From positions 42,095,001 through 42,159,000 of the forward strand of contig CM074858.1 in the NCBI GenBank assembly GCA_037501455.1: a stretch of DNA of 64,000 bases. The letters run 5' to 3'. Below are positions 23,632 through 35,241 of this stretch, piece by piece. Both the position numbers and the translations under genes were made by a program. This DNA is from Lantana camara. Lineage: Eukaryota; Streptophyta; Magnoliopsida; Lamiales; Verbenaceae. Below the pieces are notes generated by a model. That model was not told the DNA's origin, searched no databases, and saw nothing but the letters and a program-made list of their open reading frames with translations. Numbering within the stretch: position 1 is the stretch's first letter; each line of letters opens with the position of its first letter.

Positions 23632-25315
23632 ATTGATCACTCGGAAACAGTTCGGGATGAAATCTCTTCATCTTATCCTCCGTCTCCCACGTAGCCTCTT
23701 CCGTTTTATCACTTCTCCATAAGACTTTAACTAGTGGGATCTGCCGATTTCGAAGTTCTTGAAATTTACGATCCAAAATCTTAATCGGCTTCTGAACTAA
23801 GGTGAGATTCGGTTCTAACTCCACTTCCTCGATCGGTATGACTTCGGATTCATCCGGATAATATTTCCAAAGCTGAGACACATGAAATACATTATGGATT
23901 CCGGTCAAACTCGGGGGTAGGTCCAAACGGTAGGCCGTATCTCCAATTTTCTCCAAAATCTCATACGGTCCTAGAAACCGAGGATTCAATTTCCCCCATT
24001 TTCCAATCCTCGAAAATCCCTTACGAGGTGAGGCTTTCAAGAATACCCTATCACCAACCTCAAACTGAAGATCTTTCCTTCGGTGATCGGCATAGCTTTT
24101 CTGTCTGTCCTGGGCTGCTTTCATCCGTTGTCTGATTATTTGAACCTTATCGATTGCCTCTTGTACGGCCTTAGAGGGTTTTTCCTTATTCTCTCCTCGT
24201 TTCACACCCTCTTGCTTCGTCCAATTCCATTCTTCCAAATCAAAGAACAACGGTGACCTGCATTTCCGTCCGTAGAGAGCCTCATATGGAGCCATTTCTA
24301 TCGATGCTTGAAAGCTGTTATTATAGGCGAATTCAATCAATGGCAATTGTTCGTTCCACGAACTCGAAAAATCCAATGCACATGCTCTCAACATATCCTC
24401 CAAATATTTAATTAATCTCTCTGATTGCCCGTCCGTCTGAGGATGGAAAGCTGTGCTGAATTGAAGCCTTGTGCCCAGATTCCTTTGCAATTCTTGCCAA
24501 AATCTAGAAGTAAACCTCGGGTCCCGATCTGATACAATGCTAACCGGTACTCCATGAAGTCGGGCAAGTTCATCCACATACTTCTTAGCCAATTTAGGTA
24601 CCTTATCCGACATCCGAACAGCTAGAAAATGTGCTGATTTCGTCAGTCGATCCACTATTACCCAAATTCCATCCAAACCACCTTTCACTCGTGGAAGACC
24701 CGAAACGAAATCCATCGCCACTTGCTGCCATTTCCATTCTGGAATCGGTAACGGTTGCAATAGCCCCGATGGCTTCTGATGCTCTGCTTTCACCACTTGG
24801 TAAGTCAAGCAATGTCTCACGAAGTCGATCACATCCCGCTTAAGTCCATTCCACCAATAAAATTTCCTTAAGTCCTTGTACATCTTATTTCCCCCGGGAT
24901 GTATCGAATACCCTGACTGATGAGCTTCTTCCACTATCAACCGTCTTAACTCTTCTGGAACCACCACTCTGTTCTTAAACCTTAGAAGTCCGGTGTCATC
25001 AAATCCAAACGGACTCTCTGAATCATTTCTAGCTTTCTGCACCAATCTCTGAACTTCGGAATCCACTTTCTGAGCTTCAAACAATCTCTGCCGAAGGTCC
25101 GGTTGAACGGTAATATTCCGAATACTAGCTCTTAGCTTGAAGGACTCAGATTCATCCATAGTTTCCACCTTAACACTTGACACGCTAGCTTTCCTACTAA
25201 GCGCATCCGCGACCACGTTGGCCTTTCCGGGATGATATCGAATAGTACACTCATAATCTGCCAACATCTCCATCCAACGTCTCTGTCTCTTGTTTAATTC
25301 CTTCAGAGAAAACAA
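23630..25315 (-). pseudogene. Element D pol C-terminal half: RNase H end, integrase, chromodomain
   Basis: A 561-codon frame. The first 45 residues finish RNase H and its connection (HPGKANVVADALSRK). Integrase follows: its zinc-binding site keeps H132, H139 and C169, but the fourth ligand is Tyr172 in CLTYQ where the family has Cys, a TGC-to-TAC change. The catalytic triad D202 (MDFVSG), D263 (VSDRD) and E299 (GQSER) is present. A GPYEIL-type C-terminal domain is followed by a chromodomain in about the last 55 residues (KILDRK, VKVLWR, EEATWE), which identifies the Tekay/Del clade. In that clade the chromodomain is thought to guide insertion to heterochromatin. The frame opens after a premature TAG at about 25319-25321, so it is not translated as a unit. 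Confidence 0.92.
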
Positions 25316-25318
25316 ATA

Positions 25319-25846
25319 CTAGAGACTCTTGTGGTTGGAAAAGATCTCAAAAGAAACTCCGTAAAGGTAGTGTCTCCACTTTCCCAAAACGAAGATCACT
25401 GCTGCAAGCTCGAGATCGTGAGTGGGATAATTCTGTTCATGATCCTTCAATTTCCTTGAGGCGTAAGCTATCACCTTACCATTCTGCATCAAAACACATC
25501 CCAACCCTTCTTTCGAGGCGTCCGTATAAACCATGTATCCTTCAGTGCCCTCGGGAAGTGCTAATACCGGTGCAGTGGTCAATTTTTCCTTCAAGAGTTG
25601 AAAACTCGCTTCACATGCCTCGTCCCACTCAAATTTAGCTTTCTTCTTAGTTAATCGAGTTAAAGGACCGGCTATCTTCGAAAAATCCTTTACAAACCTT
25701 CGGTAGTAACCTGCCAATCCCAAGAAACTTCTAACCTCGGAAGCATTTTTCGGACTCTACCACTGAATATTCGTCTCGATCTTTGAAGGATCAACTTCCA
25801 AACCCTTACTTGAAATAATATGGCCTAGAAAAGCAACCCGGTCGAT
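25319..25846 (-). pseudogene. Element D RT end and RNase H, with premature stops
   Basis: This continues the RT frame after a TAG just past KFSKCEF at 25847. A second in-frame TAG lies about 30 codons on, before the conserved [15 protein letters not shown] block. Both stops sit where the family has Trp (TGG to TAG). RNase H keeps [10 protein letters not shown] (first Asp) and [10 protein letters not shown] (Glu), but the third catalytic residue reads SNHKSL where SDHKSL is usual, so Asp is replaced by Asn. The frame ends at a TAG replacing a Gln codon (CAG to TAG). All these changes are C-to-T or G-to-A, as expected of methylcytosine deamination. Confidence 0.9.
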
Positions 25847-27535
25847 CTAAAACTCACACTTACTAAACTTCGCATACAACCGGTGCTCTCTCAATGTCTC
25901 CAATACCAAATTGAGATGCCTAGCATGATCTTCCGGAGTCTTTGAATACACGAGAATGTCATCAATGAAGATTACGACGAATTTATCCAAATACGGCCGA
26001 AAAATCCGATGCATCATGTCCATAAATGCTGCAGGGGCATTTGTTAAACCAAATGGCATCACTACGAACTCATAATGCCCATACCGGGTATTAAATCCTG
26101 TCTTTGGTATATCCTCTTCCCGGATTTTCAATTGGTAGTAGCCCTGCCTTAAATCCAATTTTGAATAAACCTTTGAACCTTGCAACATATCAAATAAATC
26201 CTCAATGTGGGGCAACGGGTACTTATTCTTGATAGTCATCCTATTAAGCTCCCGGTAATCTATACACATCCTCAATGTTCCATCTTTCTTCTTGACAAAG
26301 AGAACCGGAGCACCCCACGAAGATGAACTCGGTCGGATATATCCACTCTTAAGTAATTCCTCGAGTTGAATCTTCAACTCCTTCAACTCCGCCGGAGCCA
26401 TTCTATAAGGAGTCTTGGAGTAAGGTTCTGATCCCGGATATAAATCAATAACAAATTCAATCTCCCTATCCGGCGGTAGAGAACCCAAATTTTCTGGAAA
26501 TACGTCGGGATATTCCTTTACCACGGCCGTCTCCTCAAAACTTGATTTATCCTTTGGTTTATTAAGGAGATAAGCGATAAATCCCATGGCTCCATCCTTC
26601 ACCAACTTGCGAGCTTCCATAAACGATAAGAGTGGCACACTCTTCGACCCCACTTCTCCAATCAACTCTTGACCCAACTTTATCCTCTTCTTAAAACAAT
26701 CGACTTCGGCCCGGTGCCGGTACAACCAATCCATCCCGAAGATTACCCCATACTTCTTCATAGGCATAACAATGAAATATGCCGGATAATCTTTCCCCTC
26801 TATCAAAACTGAACAACCCCTGACAACCCGATCTGTCTGCAAACTACCTCCAAGAGGCGAACTCACAAAATAACAGGAATTTGAGCAAATAACAGGTAGG
26901 CACAGAGAAGCACATAGATCAGAAGATATAAAAGTATGCGTGGCACCCGGATCGAACAATGCATGAATGCTCGTGTTATGAATGCAAACGGTACCTTCCA
27001 CCACGGCGTTTGGGTCGACCTCAACATTCTGCTCTTCGCCCTCAAGAGCATAGGCTCGTGCCTGGACCATCGGTCTTTGAGCCCCAGCTTGATATCCTGG
27101 AATCTTATCCGGGCATGCAAAAGCCATATGATCTCCTTTCCCACAAATCAAGCACAAGTTCAATCTCTTTCGGCAGTTGTTGTAAGAATGAGTTAGCCAT
27201 CCACAATAAGTACAGGGAGGCTGATCATTGCGAGATCCTTTAGGAGCCGGTGGAGCCTGAGGTGGTCGTGGAACAGGTGCAATCAGACCTCCTACTCTAG
27301 GCTTCTTGAAAGGCCCTTTTTGTGGTGGAGCTGGTACATTCATCGGCCTCTTTCCCTTGTTAAATCCCGATCCGAATCCTGATCCTTGCCCTTGGCAATA
27401 AGCTGGCCTCCTCGCATTCACCGAATCTTCAACCTTTAAGGCTTTTGAAGTAGCTTTCGCCCAAGTGCTCGTATTAACTGCCTCTAAAGCGGTCTGGATA
27501 TCCTTGAACAAACTGCATAGCCTTATGGAAGTCAT
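25847..27535 (-). pseudogene. Element D gag C-terminus, protease and reverse transcriptase
   Basis: A 562-codon frame; its Met is not a real start, since the frame is gag shifted by an indel. Two CCHC zinc knuckles (CX2CX4HX4C) stand at residues 108-121 and 128-141. The protease motif is FDPGATHTF with Asp195; Pro replaces the usual Ser/Thr after the catalytic Asp, which probably inactivates it. RT follows from about residue 380, with [11 protein letters not shown] (Asp461) and the catalytic FIDD box at 523-526. The frame stops just after FSKCEF. Confidence 0.93.
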
Positions 27536-28127
27536 CGCCTGCTATATTTGGTGCATAGCGGGATAACCTCTCATACTCCGAAACATACTCGGCCACAGAC
27601 CTCGATCCTTGCTTCAATTCGGTAAATTCCCTCAACCTTCGAGTACGTGATGAGGGAGGGATGAACTTGTTCTTAAATTCCCTTGTAAATACTTCCCAAT
27701 TGATCTCCTCTCCAGTAGCCTCCAATACAATCCGCGTGCTTTCCCACCAAGAGTAGGCTTCCCCTTGTATTAAAGTGATAGTGCATCGAGCCTTCTCTCG
27801 GGACTCACATGGAATGAGCTCCCATATCCTCTCTACCTCTTTCAGCCACATTTCAGCCTGTATGTCATTTCCCTTGAAGAACTTGGGAGGTCTTTGATTC
27901 TGAAACTCCCTAAGTATAACAGAAAGTGGTGCCTCGGGCTGTACGGCAGGTGCAGGTGGTGCTGGAGGTGCCGGTGGTACGTAATCTCGTAGCCTTTGAT
28001 CTATAATATTGATAACTGAGTTGACAAAGGCCTCTGCCGGCGGTGGTTGTGGAGGTGGAGGTGTAAGAGTACGATCACGATGATGACGTCGCCCTGGAGA
28101 TCTATCTCGTTGTCTACGTAGAGGCAT
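27474..28127 (-). pseudogene. Element D gag (capsid region), frameshifted
   Basis: The likely start is the Met at 28127 (MPLRRQRDR). An upstream in-frame Met at 28172 is possible, but MPxRR starts are usual in this clade. An arginine-rich head and a proline-rich linker precede a Retrotrans_gag-type capsid domain (PPKFFKGND, WLKEVERIW, AYSWWES, FKNKFIPPS, SVAEYVSEYERLSRYAP). Near 27520 the frame is lost: gag continues in the -1/+2 frame shown as the next entry. The shift lies inside capsid, ahead of the zinc knuckles, so damage is likelier than programmed frameshifting. Confidence 0.88.
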
Positions 28128-28319
28128 CCTGTCAATAAACACTAAAATACGTGCTATTTTTAGTCTATGCATGTTAATGCAATTAATTCAATCAAAATTC
28201 AAAATTTAAATCAATCAAGCACAAAAGAGATGCATATGCAACACATTGTCAAGTAGTCCCTAAGCCGAACGACCTAAACTGACTCACACGACACGAGAGC
28301 CCGGGTTTTGCAACCCTAA

Positions 28320-28331
28320 GCTCTGATACCA
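28320..28331 (-). other. Element D PBS (tRNA-iMet)
   Basis: TGGTATCAGAGC on the minus strand, separated from the 5' LTR by TCCTTAAG (28332-28339) exactly as in element A. A GGGTTGCAAAACCC stem lies just downstream. The leader from here to the gag start (28128-28319) is AT-rich and otherwise featureless. Confidence 0.92.
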
Positions 28332-28339
28332 CTTAAGGA

Positions 28340-31071
28340 TGTAACACCCGAGCACAAGGTGTCACATCCCCCGCACCGAGACCCGACCCGAATATGAAAT
28401 GGACGATCCATACCCGAGCCAAATCACGGCGAACGGGGACAAACACATACTCTAAGTTAGGCGGGCTAACCCTTGAAACCATATAACAACATAAAACATT
28501 AAAGCGGAAGCAATGAACGAACATATACCATATATATATATCATGAGCATCCAAACTCCAAAAATCATTCATATACATCAATAATTGCCATCACGGCCCA
28601 AAAATAAATACGCTCCACATCAATATACATATATAATAATCCAAAAGTGTAATATGCAAGTGTAAGACTCCAAAATACAGAGCTAGAGACGAATGCAAGA
28701 CCTAGGACTCGTATTCCCACCTAGCTCCCTCAACACCTGCACAAAATAACTGAAAACCAAACGGGTTCAGTCCAAAAGGGACTGGTGGGTATAAAACAGG
28801 GCATAGATATAATATATGACAGTAATTAAACAATCACATGCAAGCTATAATCCCAAATGAGGTTTTAAAGTCTTTCCCAAGTGGGTGAAAAGAATCATCA
28901 AAAGGGATTATAACGAATCATTAACATTAGGTCATTATTGGCCCGACGAGTGGGCGTGCATTATCTCCAACCAACACCTTGTGTAAACCATTTAAACATT
29001 CATTCATTTATTCTTATCATGCAATCAATCTTTTGTGCACATTCATTAACATTTACACCTTCTTCCTCCGGGTTGGTGGTGGGTTTGCAAGGCCCGACCA
29101 CCCATTCATTGACCAAAAGGGGTTACATGACTCCCCAGATGGCGCTCAGCGTCCATTCCTCGCTAACTCCTAACGAGGTCCGGTTACGCCGTTAATTGGT
29201 GGAACTAGTGTGAGGGATCACCGTCGGCCCGTGCCTCCCCGGATAGCCACTCACACTAAATCCCTGGGCCCCATTCGTGCATTCGATCATTTCTCGCCAA
29301 AACATTAGGTAGGATTGATAAAACAAGGCTTTACATTGAAAACATTTACTCTTTAAAACAACTCTCTCTATATATATAAATTTTGGTCGAAAACTTTCAC
29401 ATTGAAGGTATATATAGGGTCTTGTATCTACATAGAAGAAAAACCCACCTTAAACCGTCAAAAGAAGCAAACACGAGCCTCACTGACTGGCCTCGTCTCC
29501 AACGTGATCAAAATCTGTGCAAGAAAAGTGAGGTGAGACTCAATATGACCAAATAAGACGCTCGACAATGCAATGATCATGTTATGATTATGTAAAAGGT
29601 AAAATTATGTTCATGTGCCCTATTAATACACTTAAATCATATATTCAAGTCATTCATTCAATCATTCAATTCATTCGAGCTCATAATTCCATATTTTCAA
29701 ACACATTGATTCAAGAACTTCATATAAAATCGAAGCACAAATTAAATCACATTCAAGTTGGAACAAACAAATACATATATTCAATTAAATCAAATAACAC
29801 TTAATACATATCCAAAGTATACAACCACATGCATGTACAGTAGCATGCAAACAAAATGCATGAGAAACAGAGGGTGACACGCCCGTGTCACCGAAATGCA
29901 CTAAGCCGTGACACCCCCGTGTCACGGTACAGCGGGAAAACATGCAAGAAAATAAGGTGACACGCCCGTGTCACAAAAACAAAGCAAACCGTGACACCCC
30001 CATGTCACGGTACAGAAAATCAGCCCAACCACGCATGCACCCCCGTGTCACGCCGAGCAAGGCAAAAGTGACACGCCCGTGTCACTGTGCGTAACAGAGG
30101 AAAACATAGCAGTTTTCGGACAGCAACAAAACCAACCAAAACACCAAGTTTTCAATCAACAAATGCAACCAAAACTTGAAGAAACATGTGACCATACTTA
30201 AAGCACAATAAAATCTAGCATATATACTCATATCATGCATTGATCATCAAGAATCTATCAATTAAAACCCATAAGCCAACCTATGATCTAAGCTCCTAAA
30301 CTTCACAACATATGCACCAAAGTTAAGCTCAAAGTTGCTAATCATGCTTCCAATAACGATTACACAAATCAACGAATACATACCAAAGCCCTAGCTTCAC
30401 ATATTTTCAAGGAAATCAACAAAGTTCCCAAAAATACCTCAAATAAAAGAAATAGAAGAGGAGGTGAAGAGATGATGTTGATGATGCTTGATTGTCCACA
30501 AAACTCACAATTATGATGCTTGAAAGATGAAATTTTCCTCCACTTTGGCAAGGGTTTGATCGGTAGGCTTGGGGAGCAAGAGCAAGAGTGGATGTAATGT
30601 ATGTATGAAAGAAAGGAAGAAATGGAACGTGATATGCTGCTTTGAATCAAGAAGAAATGGCCAAATTTGCTATTAAGTCCTCCAATTTAATAAGTTATGC
30701 AAGTGAAACCCCAAGCTTTTGAAATGTAATCAATTAAATCCATGCAATTGGGTCCTCAAAGTTCATGAAATGCTCAACTAAGGTCATAACGAAATTAAGT
30801 CAAGTTCGGGAAATTAATTCACGTTGCAAGCAAGTTCAAATTAAGCAATAAATATCAAGTTGTAGAGAATTCACAAGATACTTAACATTAAATACGTAAA
30901 CAATTAACAAATATGTATATGTATATAAAAAAAAATATAAAATAAATTAAAGGAGATAACATTTAATACATTTAAAATAAATCAACTATATAAACACGTA
31001 AAATAATTATTTTGCGCAATTAGGTAAACAATTACGTCATACCTGTACGGCCGAAATATCGGGGCGTCACA
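28340..31071 (-). repeat. Element D 5' LTR (2732 bp)
   Basis: Same length as its partner at 20865-23596 and collinear with it throughout. Palindrome cluster at about 29873-30085. CATAC at 31072-31076 completes the TSD. Confidence 0.96.
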
Positions 31072-31076
31072 CATAC

Positions 31077-31112
31077 GTCATACCTGTACGGCCTAAAAGT
31101 CGGGGTGTCACA
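31077..31112 (-). repeat. Terminal fragment of LTR C
   Basis: These 36 bases after the D target duplication resemble the last bases of D's own LTR (GTCATACCTGTACGGCC, then CGGGGTGTCACA). They complete LTR C, whose main part is at 18188-20864. D therefore inserted about 40 bases from the start of a related LTR. Confidence 0.85.
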
Positions 31113-32010
31113 GTACCCTTTATTTTCCATTTTCTAATAATAGATTCAAGTTAGCTTCCCAGGTAAGCCATTCTCTTTTGTTCTCCTACCCTTAAGAGAA
31201 CTTTTATTACAAGGTGAAGGGCTCCTCTACAACTACAAATAGACCCCCAAGCTCATTCATTTCTCTTGCACTAGGTCTTGTGTTGACAAGCATCTCTTCT
31301 CCCTCTCTTCCTCTCAAATTGCCGAGAGCTTCCCCATAGTTTAGGTTAGTTGTTTTATTTTTTTATGCTATAGTTTTTATGTTATGTTTTATTTAGTTTA
31401 TGTTTTTATATTATGGTATGTTTATATTATGTTTAGGTTGGGTCTTAGGTCTTCCCTAAGACATATAGGAGTTTAATTTATTCATTTATTATATAGTTTT
31501 GATAACATATTTGAATAGTTGTAGTTTGTGATTTAATTGTTTGATATATGCTATGAAATGTTATAATATGCTTTAGTATATGGTATGATCATGGAATAGG
31601 GCTATTATATGATAATTATTGATGCATGTTTGTGATATTTAAATTATGTTCAGACATGCTATGCAATGGAATAGTAACCTATGATCAATTATGTTATAAC
31701 TTGTTACATGTTACTATATGGTCTCAATTGATAAATGTTACATGTTTAATGGTCATGTTATGCTATGACTTATATCTATGATATGTTATTACATTATTAC
31801 AATGTTACATGACTCATATGTTATGACTTGAGCTTATGATATGATATGGATTAATATGTTATATACTTGAATAGAGCCACACCTTATAACCTAAGAAAGA
31901 ATAGTACTTCATAACTTGATGTTATGCTTTAATTAAACTTCTTAATCACAGGTTATACCTTTAACCTAGATCACACTTGCTTATAATAACATGAACTTGA
32001 ACTATAGGTT
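31113..32010. other. Unassigned AT-rich segment between LTR C and element E
   Basis: About 900 bases outside every element I could delimit. The first 200 contain CTACAAATAGACCCC followed by pyrimidine-rich DNA, which looks like a TATA-type box and transcript start of an LTR or gene. The rest is T-rich with repeated TATGTTATG-like words. No ORF over 60 codons and no recognisable protein. It could be an LTR fragment of an unlisted family or the oldest host DNA in the window. Confidence 0.5.
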
Positions 32011-32377
32011 TGATGATGTCAAAATCTGGCTATGCGCTAGACTGCAGACTAGGACTCCCAATCACCCAAGATATTTGTATTCGTGAGGCAACTCTGATGC
32101 TTCCTGAACTAGGATAGATGAATAAACGTGAACACAAAGGCTAAAATAGGAGAATGTGGGGGTTGAACCCCATTTTTGTACTCCGACGCTTAAGTTAGCT
32201 AAAGCTCTGGGTTGAAAATGTAAAGGAAGTAAGGATTCAGAGTAGAGAGGAAAGCTTACCCTTGTCAATGATGGAGATGGGTTTATATAGGAAGGAGATG
32301 AACTCCATAGGTGCAAGTACACCTCCAAGAAGATATGGATCTGGACTGGTTGGAGAGCGACAGATGGTGACCGGAAC

Positions 32378-34517
32378 TATAACGCCCCAATCTTTCAATT
32401 ATGTAATATGTGACTTAATGTGAAATAATTGCCAATTATGACTTAATTGTTTAATTACTTAATTGTCCTTAATTGAGCACTTCATAAGCTTAGGGACTTA
32501 GTTGCATGAAATAGTCTTGGACTCACTTGATCACTTATTTAATTTATGGACCTAATTTCATTAAATGAATTGGGAGTTAGTTAGCTACTTGTGTGGAGAT
32601 AATATTAGATTGCATTAACTTAAATAATTGAAGGACTTAAATGCAAAAGGTGGCGAGCCATGCTCATTCTTGGGAGAATCAAGCTTATATCACATATTTC
32701 TCCCACATTTCATTCCTTCTTCACATTTCAACAAGTCCACACATATACACACACTCAATATCGGTTCTTTACACCAAGGAAGGGGAAGAGAATTTCACCT
32801 CATATTTCAAGCTTTAATTCAAGGAAGATAATTGCATAAGTGGAAGTACCATCTTCATCTCATCCTTTCATCCATTTTTTCTTCCATCTTGAGGTATAGG
32901 GAGAATTTGATTGAATCTCTTGATGTGTGATTGAGTAGGGTTTTATGTTAGCTTGATGCTTTCATGTGTATTCATGATTAGAAACATGTTTAGCTCATAT
33001 TTCCTTCATTTCTTGCATAAAATGTGAAGATATGAGAAAGTTGGGGTATATGAATAATTATGGGGTTTTGGGGCCTAATTCTTGGTGATTTGATGCATAT
33101 TTAGTGGTTTGATCGTTGTATAATTGAAGTATATTGTGTATATGTTGTGTTTGATCATTTATATTGGTTTGATTTTGGTATTTTGGTTGGATTGTTGTTG
33201 TTGCTGCTGTGCCCTGTTTTTCTGCGTACGTGACACGGGGGTGCATTGTTGTTGGTCTGGTTTTTCTGTACCGTGACACGGGGGTGACACGGTTTGCTTT
33301 GTTTTGGTGACACGGGCGTGTCACCTTCTGTTTTCATGCATAATGTCCGCTGTACCGTGACACGGGCGTGTCACGGCTTAGTGTATAATGGTGACACGGG
33401 CGTGTCACCTCCTGTTTCGTGCATATGTGGTTGCATGCTATTGTATGTGTTATTATATGCTTGTACAACCCTATGTGATGTTTTAAGCCAAAAAGGTATC
33501 TATATATCTATAGTTTTCTAAACTCTTTTGATTTACAACTGATTTACTGAACTGTATTGAATTGATTGATCGTGTTTTGGGCGAGTATATTGTATCGTGC
33601 ATTGTGGGCCCGAGAGTGAGTGTTTGAGCCAACCGGGAAAGTATGGGCTGACGGGTAACTCTTACACTCCTCTCAACCGTGGGGATGAACCCTGAATCCA
33701 CCAGGAGGTTTGGTGGAGGAAGGAGTCCCGTACGTGGGAGTCATGTTCCCGACGTACACCGTGTTTACCGTGGATGGATCGGGCCTTGCAAACCCACCAT
33801 CACCCGGAGGAAGAAGGATGTACTGAGACTGTTATTTGTGCACTGTAACTGATTGCATGATCACTTAATTAACCAATTAAAGTATAGTGATTGTACACTA
33901 TCGGAGTAAGGTTGGAGAATTGCCCTCACTCGCCGGGCCACTGATTGATTGATTGATTGGAATTGATTAAATTGTTAAATCTAATAGTCGTAATCTCGGG
34001 CGAGCTCTTTGTTGTTATTGAACTTATATTGATTTCTGTTATAAAACCTTACCCAAGGTTATGATTTGCATGTTACCTGCGCTTATATCTATTATGCCCC
34101 TCGCTCAGTCTGTGGAGACTGACACCTCACCTTTCAGTTTTGCAGGTTGTGTGCTAGGCGGGATTGTTGTCGAGTCAAGTCTTTCTTTTCGGGTCTAGCA
34201 CGTGTCCATTCTGTCTTTGTTGCATGTATATTGTTAATTTTGGGATCTCATGGAATGTTATGTTTTTGAGAGATGATAATGTATTGATATTTAATGTTAG
34301 GTTTTAGATTACTTGTTAAATGCTCGTGAATGGCAGGCTTATGTTTATTCCTTTTTGCATTGTGTTGATTAGTTTGGGGTTAGTCCCGCCTAGCTAGTTA
34401 GTCTTTGTTTCTTGTCTCCCGTTCGCTATGGCTTAGTTCATGTATGGATTGTCCGTTTCATATTTGGACTGAGCTATAGTGCGGGGGATGTGGCACCCTT
34501 GCGTTCCGGGTGCTACA
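32378..34517 (+). repeat. Solo gypsy LTR I (2140 bp)
   Basis: A single plus-oriented LTR, TATAACGCCCC to GGGTGCTACA, flanked by the perfect TSD GGAAC (32373-32377 and 34518-34522). No interior or second LTR, so it is a solo LTR from LTR-LTR recombination. It carries inverted repeats of the GTGACACGGGCGTGTCAC type at 33230-33409, as in element D. Confidence 0.93.
33230..33409. repeat. GTGACACGGGCGTGTCAC palindrome cluster (solo LTR I)
   Basis: Near-perfect inverted repeats at 33306-33325, 33355-33376 and 33390-33409, with degenerate copies at about 33230-33246 and 33271-33292. The flavours GGTGACACG and CCGTGACAC alternate as in element D. The DNA just upstream (GCCCTGTTTTTCTGCG) matches the lead-in to the unrelated palindromes of element A. 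Confidence 0.9.
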
Positions 34518-34869
34518 GGAACAATGCTTTTACGGCTAAAGCACTGTTTGTCTGCTCTTGCCAGGGCGCCTGACAACGTACTTGGCGTGACCGCATTTAA
34601 TGCGGCCTGAGGTAGGTGGTACTTGCATTGAATGTGGTTGTACTGTAGTGCGTGGGTTGATTTGATGCCTAGGTCGGCGGCCTCTCGGTCGGGGGAGGCC
34701 CTGGGTCAAGATCCTACCTTCATAGAGCATATGATCGCTTTTCACATGGACCAAGTGTTGGCTTGAGGGAATGGCGCCTGGGTCGGATGTAGAGGGTGAC
34801 CTAGCCTGGTCCTTCCATATGGTATGGACACGTGGCGCTTAGTCATGCTTCCAGATTTTCCCCTTATCA

Positions 34870-34992
34870 TCTCCCCCCCTCCTAAGGTCGGGCGGTACAC
34901 TCGGGTGACGGAGGACATTGAGAAGGGCATCCTCATTGCATTGGGAAAGGAGGGAAACTGATAATGGAGCTGCTTGCACTGGGGTTAGGTCG
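34870..34992 (-). other. PPT and adjoining interior of element E, left of solo LTR F
   Basis: The minus-strand PPT (34870-34884) and about 110 bases of E interior, interrupted at 34993 by LTR F. GGTCG at 34988-34992 is F's left TSD. E continues at 53025. Confidence 0.75.
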
Positions 34993-35241
34993 TGTAACAC
35001 CCCAAACGGAGGATGCCACATCCCCCGCACTAAGACCCAGACCCGATCACGAAATGGAAAGTCCATGCCCGAATCTGAATCATAGCGAACGGGAGACAAA
35101 CTCACACACTAGGCTAGGCGGATCTAACTTGACAAACTCAGAGTGCGGAAGCAATTAAAACCAACAACAATAGATAGCGGAAGCATTTAAAACAAAACAT
35201 GCAAAGCAGGTGACGGGTTCAACTAGCATATATACCTAATC
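34993..35241 (-). repeat. Solo gypsy LTR F, segment 1 of 3
   Basis: LTR F reads TGTAACACCCC here and GGGGTGTTATA at its far end (53024), and is flanked by the perfect TSD GGTCG (34988-34992 and 53025-53029). Removing Copia-2 and T1 gives one LTR of about 3.83 kb with no interior, so a solo LTR. It belongs to the same family as G (55317-59404) in opposite orientation. TAATC before 35242 is the TSD of Copia-2. Confidence 0.9.

Larger units (their letters stand above)
20865..31071 (-). mobile_element. Full-length Tekay/Del chromovirus element D
   Basis: A 10,207-bp element with two LTRs of exactly 2732 bp and a perfect TSD CATAC (20860-20864 and 31072-31076). On the minus strand the order is 5' LTR, PBS, gag, PR, RT, RNase H, INT with chromodomain, PPT, 3' LTR. 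By eye the LTRs differ at about 33 positions, mostly transitions, with no indel, so the insertion is recent on the scale of this window. The polyprotein has one frameshift, three premature stops and several altered active-site residues, so this copy is not autonomous now. Confidence 0.95.
32011..34869 (-). repeat. 3' LTR of Tat-like element E, split by solo LTR I
   Basis: On the minus strand it starts TGATAAGGGG (at 34869) and ends GACATCATCA or GACATCA (32011 or 32014). Without the insertion it is about 714 bp. Start and end resemble T1's LTR (TGATGAG...CATCA). A PPT, AGGAGGGGGGGAGA, abuts the start. A TATATAA box lies at 32283-32289 on the minus strand, with U5-like pyrimidine-rich sequence after it. 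The frame at 32062-32328 lies in R/U5 and is not a gene. Confidence 0.8.

Noticed and set aside
27474..27535. Programmed frameshift between gag and pol in element D
   Set aside because: The shift lies within capsid, upstream of the zinc knuckles, and Tekay elements normally use one continuous frame; an indel is likelier.
31113..32010. Helitron or MITE
   Set aside because: No CTRR end, hairpin terminus or terminal inverted repeats could be seen.
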